Source: Phaeosaccion multiseriatum (taxonomy: Eukaryota > Ochrophyta, other classes). Taken from it: a stretch of 64,000 bases of DNA. The stretch lies in contig OZ218957.1 in NCBI GenBank assembly GCA_965112735.1, positions 2,852,001 through 2,916,000 of the forward strand, written 5' to 3'. The notes beneath the pieces were generated by a model. The model was not told the origin of the DNA. It saw only the letters and a program-made list of their open reading frames with translations, and did no database searches. Numbering within the stretch: the stretch's first letter is position 1; each line of letters opens with the position of its first letter. A program made the translations under genes and the position numbers. Positions 54,375-64,000 of this stretch are shown piece after piece.

Positions 54375-55774
54375 GCCATGTGGTGCGCGTGTGTACTTTG
54401 TGTAAGTCTGTGCATGTGTGGGTGCGCATGCGTGCTTCTCTCTCTCCCTCACAGACGCACACACACTCTATGCCTTCATACTCCTCCTCACCCCCCCCCT
54501 CCTCCTCCTCCTCCTCCTTCTCCTCACTCCCCCTCCTCCTCCCCACCCCCCTCCCCCCGTTCCTCCTCCTCCTCCTCCTCCTCCTCCTCCTCCTCCTCCT
54601 CCTCCTCCTCCTCCTCCCTTTCCTCCTCCCCCCCCCCCTCAGGTGCTAGCACGTATCTCCCTCGACGAGACGGAGTTCCAACGCGTGCTCAACGCCATCC
54701 TCCAACTCTTCGCCTCCGACCCCCGCCTGCTCGAGACGAGGGGCTCTCTCATCGTCCGAAGGCTCTGCGTGTTGCTACAGGGAAGGCGCATCTTCATCAC
54801 CCTCGCCAATGTGCTCAGGGCCAAGAGTGACTTGCACTTCATCTTCATAATGGTACAGGTAAGTGGAGGGAGGGGGAGAAGAGGTGGATGGGTGAGTGGG
54901 GGGGAGGGGGAGGGGGGCTGCGTGCATGCACGTGAGGTAGGTCCTGACGCCTGAAACCCCAGCGCTGAGCCGTCAGATTATCTTCGCTCTGATGTGTGTT
55001 GACATCTTCCACTCTCTCCACCCTCTCCACCCTCTGTCTGATGCACACACACACACACACGCACGCACGCACGCCCTACCCTCTGTCCTCACACCATCTC
55101 CCCTGTCCTGACACCCCCTTTCCCTAGGCGCTGAACCTGATTCTCCTCACGGCGTCTGAGCTGGAAGAGCTGAGAGATGCATTGCGACGCTCCTTCACTG
55201 ACAGCGCCACTGCTGAGGATAGGGCCGTGTTCAACACGCTCTTCCCGTGTTGGTGCCACAACCCGGTCTCCACCTTCAGCCTCTGTCTGTTGGCCCAGGT
55301 GAGGAGGGGAGGGGAGGGGGAAGGGAAGGGAGGGAGGGAGCGAGGGAGAGTGGGGACAAGGTATGCCATACTTCTCCTCCTGCCCTGCCCTCCCCTCCAC
55401 ACCCTACCTCTCCCCTGCCCTACACTTGCTACCCGGCATTCACTCAATCTTCACTCACTCACTAACTTCTCTATTCCCTCCCTCACTTGTTAACTCCCCT
55501 CGCTCTCCTTATTCCCTTACGTATTCCTTACGTTCCGCTGCGTAAGGCCTACGACCTCAGCTCAGAGCTGATCCAGGAGTTCGGAGCGGTGGAGGTCACC
55601 GTAGCCTTCCTCATGCAGGTGTGTTTAGGAGTGTTTCGTGAGTTTCAGTTTACTCGAGTTTGTGTTGCAGCTTATCAGACCTAAACCCAAAAGTCGTGCG
55701 TGTCCCTAGGACCAGTATCGATTGATTACTTTTCTCCTCCTCCTTACTCCTCCTTCTCCTCCTCCTCCCCTCCC

Positions 55775-55805
<31 letters not shown>

Positions 55806-56633
55806 TCCCATTCACTCCCACCCCCCTCCCTGCAGGTGGACAAGTTGGTGCAGTTGCTGGAGAGCCCCATATTCCTCCGTCTGCGCCTCCAGCTCCTGGA
55901 TGTCGGAGCGCCCTGCTATCCGGTAGGTGTCTGGCAAGACTACGATGACACACACACACACGTATCTCTCTCTGCCTGCTGTTGCTTTTCCTCTCTCTCT
56001 GTCCCTGCCCATCCTTCCCTCTCCGCCTCTCTCTGTTTCTGTCTCTCCCCACCCGCCTCCATCTCGCTCCGTGTTTCGTACCCCTTTCGTCATCTCCTTT
56101 CTCACGAACGGCCGCTCCCCCTCCCCCTCCCTCCCGCCCTCCCCTTCTTCTCTCCCTTCCCTCCCGCCTCCCCCTTCTCCCTCCCTCTCCCCCTCCGTCC
56201 CGCCCTCTGCTTCTCCCTCCCTCCCCTCCCGTCCCCCAGGCGCTCATCAAGTCTCTGTACGGCCTCCTCATGCTCCTCCCCCAGAGCAGTGCATTCAGCA
56301 CGCTACACACTCGCCTCGACACCGCCTGCTCCCTCCGGCAGAACCTCGCGTCCTCCTCCGCCCCTGCCCCTCTACCCACCTTAACAGCAGCAGCAGCAGC
56401 AGCAGTAGCAGAAGCCTCGACTAGCACGGGCAAGAAAGCCTCCTCCTCCTCCTCATCATCATCATCATTACCAGCACCATCGTCCCCCTCATCGGCTGCT
56501 CACGCGAGGTTTGTAACTGAAAGTCTGTTCAGTTTCATATCCCATCTTCCTTCTTTCGTTCTTTCTTTCTGAGGGGAGAGGGGAGCGGAATGAAAAGTGC
56601 ACTCAACCCTCCATGCCACCCACTGATGATAAC

Positions 56634-56668
<35 letters not shown>

Positions 56669-56924
56669 GGAGGAGGAGGAGGAGCAGGAGGAGGATGACA
56701 ACGCACCGCCCTTCGCTTCTTTACCGTCCAACCCCCTGTTGCCTCTCCCTCCTCTCCCTCTGCTCCTTTTTCTGTGGCCTTTCCGATGCAGTGCGGCACG
56801 GCGGAAGGAGCTGCTGTCGAGCTTCAAGTCCGCGCAGGAGAGGCATATGGGCATGCGCAGAGAGAGGGTCAACAGAAAGAGCCTACAGGCCGCCCCGGCA
56901 GACTCCAGCAGCGGAGAGAAGTAG
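49791..56924 (+). CDS. VAC14: VAC14, PIKfyve/Fab1 complex scaffold
   Basis: Eighteen exons, about 727 residues; exon starts near 49791, 50331, 50864, 51102, 51447, 51881, 52179, 52349, 52719, 53180, 53698, 54031, 54643, 55128, 55547, 55836, 56239 and 56792. The order of family hallmarks is complete: [113 protein letters not shown]; the C-terminal [67 protein letters not shown] and [20 protein letters not shown], then [22 protein letters not shown]14 is a HEAT-repeat scaffold that holds Fab1/PIKfyve and Fig4 together on endolysosomal or vacuolar membranes to make PI(3,5)P2. Intron 5 uses a GC donor. The middle linker seen in animal homologues is short here, and a Ser/Ala-rich insert lies near the C-terminus. 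Confidence 0.95.
50555..50860. repeat. (CCTT)n/(CCCT)n intronic tract
   Basis: About 300 bases of CCTT and CCCT repeats in VAC14 intron 2, sense strand, ending at the acceptor at 50863. The intron therefore has an extreme polypyrimidine tract. Confidence 0.9.
51505..51880 (+). other. GC-AG intron 5 of VAC14 with CGATAT repeats
   Basis: Exon 5 ends TTTAACCAG and the intron opens GCAAGG, ending GCGAGCAG. The frame is kept between DILLYFNQ and IFDGLCKLF, which is exactly the conserved VAC14 order. Inside, 51549-51665 contains several degenerate copies of ATCGATATTGCGG. The intron then has tandem GAAGT and CTGAACTG words. Confidence 0.8.
53278..53697 (+). other. VAC14 intron 10 with complementary end repeats
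   Basis: Immediately after the donor lie five copies of GGCAGTGGATGGCAGTGG-type sequence (53287-53342). Close to the acceptor lie their reverse complements, CCCATCCACTGCCATCCC and CCATCCTCTGCCGTCCCC (53606-53672), flanking CTGACACCCC. The two ends could pair over 12 or more bases. Confidence 0.75.
54335..54372. repeat. (GT)n microsatellite
   Basis: About 18 GT units in VAC14 intron 12, sense strand, in the 5' half of the intron. Confidence 0.9.
54560..54620. repeat. (CTC)n microsatellite
   Basis: About 20 CTC triplets in VAC14 intron 12, sense strand, forming the polypyrimidine tract before the acceptor at 54642. Confidence 0.9.
56633..56694. repeat. (GAT)n/(GGA)n microsatellite
   Basis: GAT then GGA triplet repeats in the last VAC14 intron. 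Confidence 0.85.
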
Positions 56925-57302
56925 AGTCTTGAGTCACACTTTTAAAATAATTTTTTTAATTTTAAAATCTAAAATTAAAATAAATGGAGATGAGAGAGGG
57001 AGAGAGAGGGAGCCTTTCTCTTTGAGGTTTGGATGGGGGCCTTCTCTCTCTTTCTTGCAGCCTCTCTGTCCCAAATATCTTGATGTTCCCTCCTGACTTC
57101 GAACCGGCCTTGACCCACTTCTTGGCAACAGGGAGGGGGGGGGAGTGGGAGGGACTCAGCTCGGAGAGCCTCGGAAGGTATAGACTGACTTGACTGCACC
57201 TTTAACTAAAGCGAGCTGCACTGGAGTAGGTGGGTGGTTGATCCATCGTTCCCTTTTCTATCTCTCGGCCGTGCTTTTGGGTCGGCTCAAACCGCTCCCC
57301 TG

Positions 57303-57362
57303 AGGTCAGTCTTGGCAGTTGCAGGGGTGCCCGGTTGCGTGCACCCACCCCCCTCATTGCTT
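57303..57362 (-). pseudogene. Short relic of the ankyrin family 3' end
   Basis: On the minus strand, 57362-57305 reads GWVHATGHPCNCQD followed by TGA, the exact C-terminal signature of the ankyrin family (compare QWVHANGHPCNC at 10801). Nothing upstream of this block is recognisable, so only about 60 bases remain. The surrounding 56925-57500 spacer has no gene; 56940-56985 is AT-rich. Confidence 0.75.
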
Positions 57363-57500
57363 GAGCCGTATGTTGTGAATGTAATAAGCAATAGATTCCA
57401 GTTTCGAGGATTGAGGAGTTGGTGGTATAGAACTCACAGCTGCATTTGCGACCATCATAGCCACCTCACACCTCCCTTTTAATTTGGCCGTGGAGCGAGA

Positions 57501-59434
57501 ATGGGGAAGGGCAGCGGCGATACGGCTGCTGGTATGGATGCCCAGGAGGCGCAGCAGCAGCAGGAGGAGCTTTTGCAGCGCTTCCTGGCTCCAGTTGAGG
57601 TGGCGAATGGAGGCCAGGGCGGAGAGCAGGGGGGGGGGAAAGGAGGGGAAGACGCGAAAGAGAGAGGGGGCGGCGGAGGGGGAACTGGCCTGAAGATGGT
57701 CTTACTGTTTTGCTTGCTGGACACGATGGTGATCAGCGTACAACTGCCGGCTCTACCACAAATATTCAAGTAAGTGTCAGCTTGTGAAATTTTTTTTGCT
57801 TTCTAAAGTGAGCGCACGCAAAGCTTCCCGTCCCTCGCCCCTCAACCTCCACAATCTCCACCCCGCCCTCCTACTTGTTCTTCCTTTTACTCACTCAACT
57901 CAGACTCCATGGCATGGACCTCGCCGAGCAGGGTTGGACGGGTTCTGCCTACAGCGTGCTTAACTTCCTCGTCGTCCCCTTCTTGTGCCGCATAAGCGAC
58001 AGGAGGGGCAGAGTGGGGCTCCTCAAGCTGTCCACTATTGGTGGCTTGCTGGGCTCTGTGGCACAAGTGGCCTTTACCGGCAGTAGCATGAGCAGCGGGA
58101 TGGCCAAGTGTCTCTTTGTCGCGGGGAGGGTCCTTCCGGCCTGTCTCAAGAGCTCTGTCCCGGTCGCCCAGGCCTATGTGATTGACGTGAGCTCCGAGGA
58201 CCAGAGCATACGCAGTAAGAACCTCGGTATCTTGGGAGCAAGCTTCGGGGCCGCCTTTGTGTTTGGGCCTCTCTTGGGAGGCTACTGCGCGGGCCGAGAC
58301 CCAATGTGGGCCATCTGGCTCAGCGGCTTGATTTCGCTTCTCAGCTTCGTCGTGCTGCTCTTTGTGAAGGAGCCTCGTCCGTCGACCGCCGCCCCAAAGA
58401 GTGATGCTGGTGCCTCTGGTGCTGGTGTAGCTACTACTGCTGCTGGTGGTGGTGCTGCTGCTCGTACTTCCACGAATCTAGAGAGTCTCGAGGAGGAGAG
58501 GGTTGAAGATTCAGCCAGAGGAGGGGCAGCGGGCACAACATCATCATCATCAACAACAACAACAACAGCAGCAGCAGCAGCAGCAGCAGCAGGAGGAGCA
58601 GCAGCAGGGGCTCCTTCAGCGTGGAAGGTGCTGACGGGGGCGACGGGCCCGACCCTCTGCTTCCACCTGCACAACCGTTTCGCCCTATACACGGCCCAGC
58701 ACATGTACCACACGCTCTTTGTGCCCATTCTCAACAATCAGGTCGGCGTCACTGGAGCCGATGTAGGAGTGCTTCTTGCTATCATGGGGCTCGTGGCCGT
58801 CTTTGGTCAGGGCTTACTCATCCCCTCTCTGACCAAGCGAATGTCTATCAAGAAGGTGCAGGTGCTCTCCCTTGTGGCGATGATGATGGGTTACGCTGCC
58901 TGGGGCGGGGTGAGCACTTACTCCGCTGCTCTACAGGTGGCGACTGTGTTGACGCTCGCAGGCGGCGTGTATCTCAACACCAGCAAGAGCTCTATTTCCG
59001 CCACGGCACCGACCGACGCCATGGGCATGGTAATGGGGTTGTCAGGTTCGCTGGACACCATCAGCAACGCCATGGCAGGGCCATTGGCAGGGGCCTTGTT
59101 TGAAGCCAAGGGGGCGGCGGTTACGCTCTGTGTGTGCGCGTGTTTAGCGGGGTATGCTGCGGCGGCCATTGTGCTGTCGAGCCTTGGCTTCACCGCTAAG
59201 AGTAGCAGCTCCAGCTCCAGCTCCAGTGGCAGTAGTGGGACCCCCAAGGCCAAGGATAGGGGAAGTAAGCGGGACGGACACAGCAGCGAAGCCTACCAAA
59301 CCCCAGGCGGCAGCGGCGGCAGCAGCAGCAGCAGCAACGGGCCTAGCAGTAGCAGCGGGCCGAGCAGTGGAGGACTGCTGAGGAGGAATCGCAGCGGCAG
59401 TAGCTCGAAGTACGATGCGAAGAAGACGGGGTAG
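57501..59434 (+). CDS. Major facilitator superfamily transporter
   Basis: Two exons (57501-57769, 57904-59434) in phase encode about 599 residues. About twelve hydrophobic segments are visible. The first is KMVLLFCLLDTMVISVQLPAL; motif A of the MFS occurs between helices 2 and 3 as RISDRRGRVGLLKLS; GASFGAAFVFGPLLGGYCAG resembles the helix 5 motif C of drug/H+ antiporters (gxxxGPxxGG). The second half continues VGVLLAIMGLVAVFGQGLLI, then MGMVMGLSGSLDTISNAMAGPLAGALFEA. The central loop between the two six-helix halves is enlarged with Ser/Ala/Thr-rich low complexity ((CAG)n and (ACA)n). The Ser-rich tail has basic residues. The layout fits the DHA1/tetracycline-type efflux subfamily; substrate unknown. 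The N-terminal 60 residues are hydrophilic and Gly/Gln rich. Confidence 0.88.
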
Positions 59435-59684
59435 ATGATGGAATGATTGTTCGGCCCTGCCCTTGCTCTTGCTCTGGATAGTTAGTTCAGTTTGCCGTGG
59501 GCTTGAACCTCTTTTGGGCGGCGCCAGGCTGGCACAGAAGCAATCGACATTGGCCTTCGGATCGATACTTCGGACCAATAGAAGAGCTCCCCTGGTTGCA
59601 ACGGCCAAGCCTCCTATTGTTGTGGCCAATATAATTGAAAACTGAACTGAATCTTAGTCTGTGGAGCAGCCGGACAGAGACTGA

Positions 59685-59745
<61 letters not shown>

Positions 59746-60378
59746 CGTCCTTTTGCACCCCCCCCCCACTGTCTACCCATCTTCGATCACGAGTGGACTG
59801 CCTGTGTGTCTGCCTGTCTGGTCTCAATGGCCAGGGGGGGGGGGGGGCTTATCACGGCTGGCGGTGAGTGATGTGGCCCTCCTCCTACATGGGGCAGTGA
59901 GTGAGCAGCAAGTGAGCTTGGTTGGGTTGGCCCAATCCATCCTCCTTTGCAGCAGTCGCATACTCTGTGCTGTGTACCACCAACTGATTACCCTTCTCTT
60001 TAGCAAATACAATTTGCTGCACATGTATCCACAGATGTTGCAGCAGCGGCAGGGGCGACCGTTTCGTTTGTGTGGCTTAACACTCCCCTTCCATCTTATC
60101 TCCTGTCTCGCTCCACTCCAAGAAACGCCACAGTCCATTCCTCCTTCCACACTCCACGCTTCATCTCCTCTCCTCCATCAGTCGGCTCCAAAGGAAGGCC
60201 AACGGAAGCAACGCCACACACTCGAACCTTCTCCTGATTGAAACTCGCACAATGCCTGCGCCATACTCGAGTGTCGATTCGAATTGTTGGACGATGACGG
60301 TACATGAGAACCGGCGAAGGATAGGCCTATCCTAAGTGGGTATGCGGCTATGTGGCTGCATCATCATCATCATCAACA
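59435..60378. other. Convergent spacer with (GT)n
   Basis: Spacer between two convergent genes. A (GT)n tract at 59701-59742 preceded by CT repeats, and a G homopolymer at 59833-59847. No credible ORF. Confidence 0.55.
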
Positions 60379-61410
60379 TCAGTCCGAAGGAAGCTTCGTT
60401 GACGTGCTGCCTTTCTCGTCGTGATCGCCGCCAGAATCGATCCGTCCTTTGGTAGCATCTTTCCACGGCAGCTTCGCAATCACTCCATCCAAGTCCATCT
60501 GCGTTCCCGCCAACACCGTCCCAACGCTGCCCGCTGCAAGTAACACGCTCCGCCCCGTGGCCATCAGCGTCTTCGCCACGTCAAACGGGTTCTTGCCAGC
60601 TCCGAAGGCGCTCATGACTCCCACAAGAAAGTTTTGCGTACACAGAACGTTCTGGAGCTCCACGACCTTGTAGTGAGAGGCCTCCACGAACAGGTCTCGT
60701 AAGACGCTCAGGTCTTTGGGGAGCTGCACGTGCACTTCATGATCCGCCATTGGGGATGCGATTCTCTTCTGTACCACTCTCCTTGCGGCTTTTCCAAACC
60801 GATTCGAGTAGGAGAGCCCATCCACTTGCAGGAGAAAGAGGAGGAGGGGAGAGGAGCTTGCACATGAATGCATACCAATCCCAATAGTGCGAAAAAAAAA
60901 ACTCCCTCTATGCATATTCCAGTGCGCGTGTGCTCACACATACCTCTTCCTCCCCCCCAACGACGCCCCTCCATCCCAACCCACACCTCTTTCCCTCGCC
61001 CCCATCCTCATCCTTTCCCTCACCCCACACGTCCTCACCCCCACCCTCTCACCTTTGTTCCGTAAGTGCTGCAAGATGATGCCGAAGTGAGTGGGGTCGC
61101 GATCGATGAAGACGGCAGAGTCGCCATGCGTGAGTTCCTGATTTGCTTCCGCCCGAGCCACGTAGTCGGCCAAGACGTAATTGGCCGCCACTGTCGAGCG
61201 TAGGGTCACAAACTCCTTCCCGCCCACATTGAGCCGGATCACAGCGTCGCCCGCCCCATGCGTCACTGAGGGGAAGCCTGGCAGAGCCTCCGGTGGCACA
61301 TCAGCGTCGATTTTCCCCTCCACTGAAGCGTTCGATGCACTGCGATGTTGCTGCGCTAATCTACGAAGAAGAAAGCTCCGGGGAGGGCACAGCGCCTTTA
61401 TACGAAGCAT
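60379..61410 (-). CDS. BTB/T1-domain (KCTD-like) protein, possible mitochondrial presequence
   Basis: Two exons in phase (61410-61053, 60734-60379) give about 237 residues. The T1/BTB fold is clear: VIRLNVGGKEFVTLRSTVAA is the first strand and helix of a KCTD or Kv-channel T1 domain, with AVFIDRDPTHFGIILQHLRN and, across the intron, VQLPKDLSVLRDLFVEASHYKVVELQ. The intron falls exactly between LRNK and VHVQLP. KCTD proteins usually form homo-oligomers and can be cullin-3 adaptors. The N-terminal MLRIKALCPPRSFLLRRLAQQHRS is rich in Arg, lacks acidic residues and looks like a mitochondrial targeting peptide, which is unusual for the family. The C-terminal 120 residues (VGVMSAFGAGKNPFDVAKTL, LLAAGSVGTVLAGTQMDLDG) contain a weakly hydrophobic segment and no second known domain. 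Confidence 0.8.
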
Positions 61411-61567
61411 CGCTCCCACTAAAAGAAGCGACGCCCGGATTTTTTTTCGCTGACATACTGTACTGCGATTTCGCGGTTCATTCAATTTGTGGGAATTTGT
61501 GGAATTTTCCAGTCACTTTTTTTTTTTTTTTTTTTTTTGTCTTTGACGCCACTGATTTGACAATATT

Positions 61568-61790
61568 TGACTGCGTTTGAACCGCTTTTTGACCCCCTTG
61601 GACCCACTGTTTGACCCCCTGTTTGACCCACTTTGACGCACTTTGACCCCCTTTAATCTTAATTCGCTTTTACTTCACGGAGTCAGATGAAATAAATTTG
61701 GTCAAAGTCAGACCAAGGGTGATCAAAATGCGTCAAAGTGGGTCAAACAGGGGTTCAAAAGGGGTTCAAACGCAGTCAAACGTGGTCAAA
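61568..61790. repeat. TTTGACC-rich inverted repeat
   Basis: Left arm about 61568-61650 and right arm about 61721-61790 are largely complementary (shared words: CTGTTTGACCCACTTTGACG and GACTGCGTTTGAACC). The arms are themselves built from short TTTGACCC and TTTGACGC units. The 70-base loop has no features. Poly-T (61518-61538) and (AT)n (61835-61876) flank it. It could be a small hairpin transposon or an expanded simple repeat. Confidence 0.75.
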
Positions 61791-61839
61791 GTCAGAGTCA
61801 AGTGGGGGGAGGTGTAAAAGTGCCACTCAACCCATATAT

Positions 61840-61874
<35 letters not shown>

Positions 61875-61893
61875 GAATTGGCGGTTGTTAATT

Positions 61894-62373
61894 TTAAATA
61901 AAGGAGTGAACGGACATGCACCAGCGCAGAGATCGATATCCAGTGTCGACAAAAAAATGAAACCGAACATCAATGTGCTTCATCCTCCGCGTCGATGCAT
62001 TGCTCTCCGCCAGCTTGATGCACCCCATGTTGTCCTCCTGCCCCCCCTTCACCTTCACCTGCCTATTACTAGCATATAATATCTCCAAAAAAGTTTCACG
62101 ACACATTACCTGCCTACTACTCAATACCTGCCCACTACGAGTATACTTCGAAGTATAATATAGATGCAGTCGCCCTAAGTGATGGGCGCACCCCCGTACA
62201 TCAAAGTGTAACCAGTCGAACTCCTGCGAGTGCCAACACATGCAGCGTAATCGCGTCTGCATAAGCTTCCAAAACACAGTCGCCAAGTCAACATGCACAC
62301 TACCTTTCAGGTACCCAAACACACCCATAGCCTGCTTCCAATGCCCGGGGCCGAGGTTCTTCATGTACCGCAT
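61894..62373 (-). mobile_element. Ty1/copia retrotransposon relic (RT end and RNase H)
   Basis: The minus-strand ORF has two islands typical of copia polyproteins: RYMKNLGPGHWKQAMGVFGYLKGS, the reverse transcriptase to RNase H linker, and EDNMGCIKLAESNASTRRMK followed by HIDVRFHF, the RNase H C-terminal signature. The sequence between the islands is scrambled relative to the family, indicating frameshifts. No LTR, gag, protease or integrase was seen within the window, so this is a dead fragment. Confidence 0.85.
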
Positions 62374-62621
62374 CCGAGATTACATCGGGGCTGGAGCCCA
62401 CTCATGCCCTCTTCGCACCTCTTCGACAAAGGCACGCGAGCCGACCCTTCCATCCACTCGCCTTCATCCCATCGAGTCGGTAGGTAGGGCAAGCGTCTTC
62501 CATCGCCCCGCTTCAAAAATGGAAGCGACGTAATATACAAAAGTCATCATAACGTCCCTTTTGAAGCCGCCGCTTATCTCGCCCCCTCCAGCGCCTTGGC
62601 AACCCTCTTGGCTACAACCAC

Positions 62622-64000
62622 TTAACGTACGGTACTGTCCTTGCGGCACTTGGTGCAGCAGCAGGCCAGATAGTCGCACAGAGGGCCCAGCAAGGTGATG
62701 GTGCCGGGGCTGTGTGCAAGCCTAAGGTCATCGCGCGACACCGTGAGGAAAGTCTCCGTATTGTTTCCGTGATGCTCCTCCTCCTCCTCCTTTCGATGAA
62801 GCAGCTGGACACGCACGGTGTTGGTGGCATTGTCGGCCGCAGGCTCTACCACGCGAGCGAGCGCTATGACGGTCGAGGAGGGGTGCTTTTCGTTGTTGTG
62901 GTCTGAACGGCTGCCGTTGACTTTCTGCTCCTCCTCCTCCTCCTCACCTCCGAAGACGTGCATGGGTGCAAGTACCTTGTCGGAGGAGGGCTTCGGCCGC
63001 CGCACGTGCACAAGTCTCCCCTGCAGTGGGGGTGCGTGTGTGTAGCGACAGACGGAGGGACAGATAGACCGACAGACAGCGAGATGTAGGAGTGAGTGAG
63101 CGAGTGAGTGAGTGAGTGCGTAAGTGAGTTACTGGCGGAGCGGATTGATTGGCGTGAATTGGCGGTGTGAGCAGTCGAGAAGAAGAAGAAGAGAGAGAGA
63201 AAGAGATACGGGGACGGGGAGGGGCAGGGGGGGTGCGAGGAAGGGGCGACCCAGGACACTTCGCTCTCGCCCGCTTCCTCTTCTTCTTTGCTTCTGCTCC
63301 GCCCTTCGTTCTTTCTCTCTCTCCTCTACATCTTTACCTTCTTGGCCGCTGCCTTTGCCCCCCATCGCTGCTCTGGTCCGAAGGCGGCCAGGTAGGCAGA
63401 GAAGGGCAGCAGTGAAAATACAACTGACTGGAGGATGAGGAAGAAGATGAAACCGCCAAACTTGGTGAAGAACACCGTGTAGGCGAAGAGTAAGGGAAAC
63501 ACGGCCCCGAGTGTTGATACGGCACCACTAATCGTATCGAAGGGGAGGGAGGGAGGGAGGGGAGGGGGGTATGCGTGTGTGCGTGCGTGCATTTAGAGGG
63601 GGGGGGGGGGGGGGGCAGGATGGGGGGGGGGGGTGAGAAGAGTGAGAGAAGTACAACAGGCGGCTGTTCACTTCGTCTCACCCATCACCAGCAGCGTTAA
63701 TGGAAGTCGTCTTCACACAGCACATCACATTGCCAAAGGGTTCCTGCAAACGCTCTTCTCTTTCGGCCCTCCGCCTCCCTCTGATGGGAGCAGACAGCTC
63801 GCCGTCGCTCGCTCCCTCGGTCCCTCACCCCCACCCTCTCTCTGTCTCTCTCTGTCTCTCCCTCCCTCTATCCCTCTATCCCTCTGTTCCTCCCCCCCTC
63901 CCTCCCTCCCTCCCTCACCTCAGCACCGACATGCCCATGATGCCGAGCATGTCTCTGGTGCGATCCTCTCGAGTCTTGGATGGGCTCTCGAGGTACGAGT
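62622..64000 (-). CDS. Patched/Dispatched-type RND membrane protein, 3' end (partial)
   Basis: Three exons run in from beyond the window edge: about 64000-63919, 63527-63338 and 63020-62622 (stop TAA at 62622). The joined sequence reads TREDRTRDMLGIMGMSVLSG, AVSTLGAVFPLLFAYTVFFT and KFGGFIFFLILQSVVFSLLP, then AFGPEQRWG. This is the last two to three membrane helices of the RND superfamily (Patched, NPC1, Dispatched), where G-x-S-V-x-x-G-A-x-S-T is a conserved feature and GP marks the end of the final helix. The cytosolic tail is hydrophilic, has an acidic EEEEEE block and ends in a Cys cluster (CDYLACCCTKCRKD). These proteins move sterols or lipid-linked cargo using ion gradients. Subfamily cannot be set without the N-terminal part. 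Confidence 0.8.

Noticed and set aside
60735-60915. Upstream extension of BTB exon 2 (VDGLSYSNRFGK...)
   Set aside because: The T1 domain alignment and splice phase both favour the acceptor at 60734, which joins LRNK directly to VHVQLPKDL.

Overview
This window looks like nuclear DNA of a GC-rich, intron-rich, flagellated microbial eukaryote. A stramenopile (heterokont) alga or relative is my best guess. The evidence: genes split by short GT-AG introns in the standard code; a family of intronless F-box-like plus ankyrin proteins with WLHAN and CPWD signatures, a style common in stramenopiles; an ARM-repeat protein of the GEAGACQAV type; and a DRC7 gene, which implies a cilium or flagellum. 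No rRNA, bacterial operon, CRISPR array or intact virus was seen. Microsatellites and low-complexity DNA are very abundant, so most long ORFs in repeat tracts are not genes. Exon coordinates were read by eye from splice signals and phase, and may be off by 1-3 bases.

Layout. 1.5-4.1 kb (-): orphan gene with a degenerate EF-hand-like C-terminus. 4.5-7.5 kb (-): membrane-anchored ankyrin protein, with a 528-bp inverted-repeat element just upstream. 8.4-10.6 kb (+): ARM-repeat protein. 10.8-11.8 kb (-): intact F-box-like/ankyrin gene. 12.5-12.9 kb: large foldback repeat. 12.9-13.4 kb: ankyrin pseudogene. 14.7-17.6 kb (-): HIT-superfamily nucleotide phosphorylase/transferase. 18.0-19.6 kb (+): PIG-X-like GPI-anchor subunit. 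19.8-24.9 kb (-): Q-rich/SR-rich IQ-motif protein. 25.8-26.9 kb (+): second intact ankyrin gene. 27.4-28.5 kb (-): basic coiled-coil protein. 28.7-36.4 kb (+): 15-exon kinesin-3-like motor with an FHA domain. 37.3-37.7 kb (-): small protein beside an 80-bp tandem duplication. 38.1-39.5 kb (+): low-complexity protein. 40.3-40.7 kb: ankyrin pseudogene. 41.6-48.8 kb (-): DRC7 (CCDC135), a nexin-dynein regulatory complex subunit. 49.8-56.9 kb (+): 18-exon VAC14, scaffold of the PI(3,5)P2 kinase complex. 57.3 kb: ankyrin relic. 57.5-59.4 kb (+): MFS transporter. 60.4-61.4 kb (-): BTB/T1 protein. 61.6-62.4 kb: hairpin repeat and a Ty1/copia relic. 62.6-64.0 kb (-): 3' end of a Patched/Dispatched-type RND membrane protein that runs off the window.

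The genes are ordinary eukaryotic housekeeping, cytoskeletal and membrane genes with no operon logic; several pairs are divergent (28.5/28.7, 17.6/18.0, 48.8/49.8 kb). The most unusual observation is in the introns. They carry strand-asymmetric, mutually complementary repeats: G/purine-rich GGGA, GGCAGTGGATGG and GTGTCAGGACAGG tracts after the 5' splice site, and their reverse complements before the 3' splice site. This holds for genes on both strands and could let intron ends pair.
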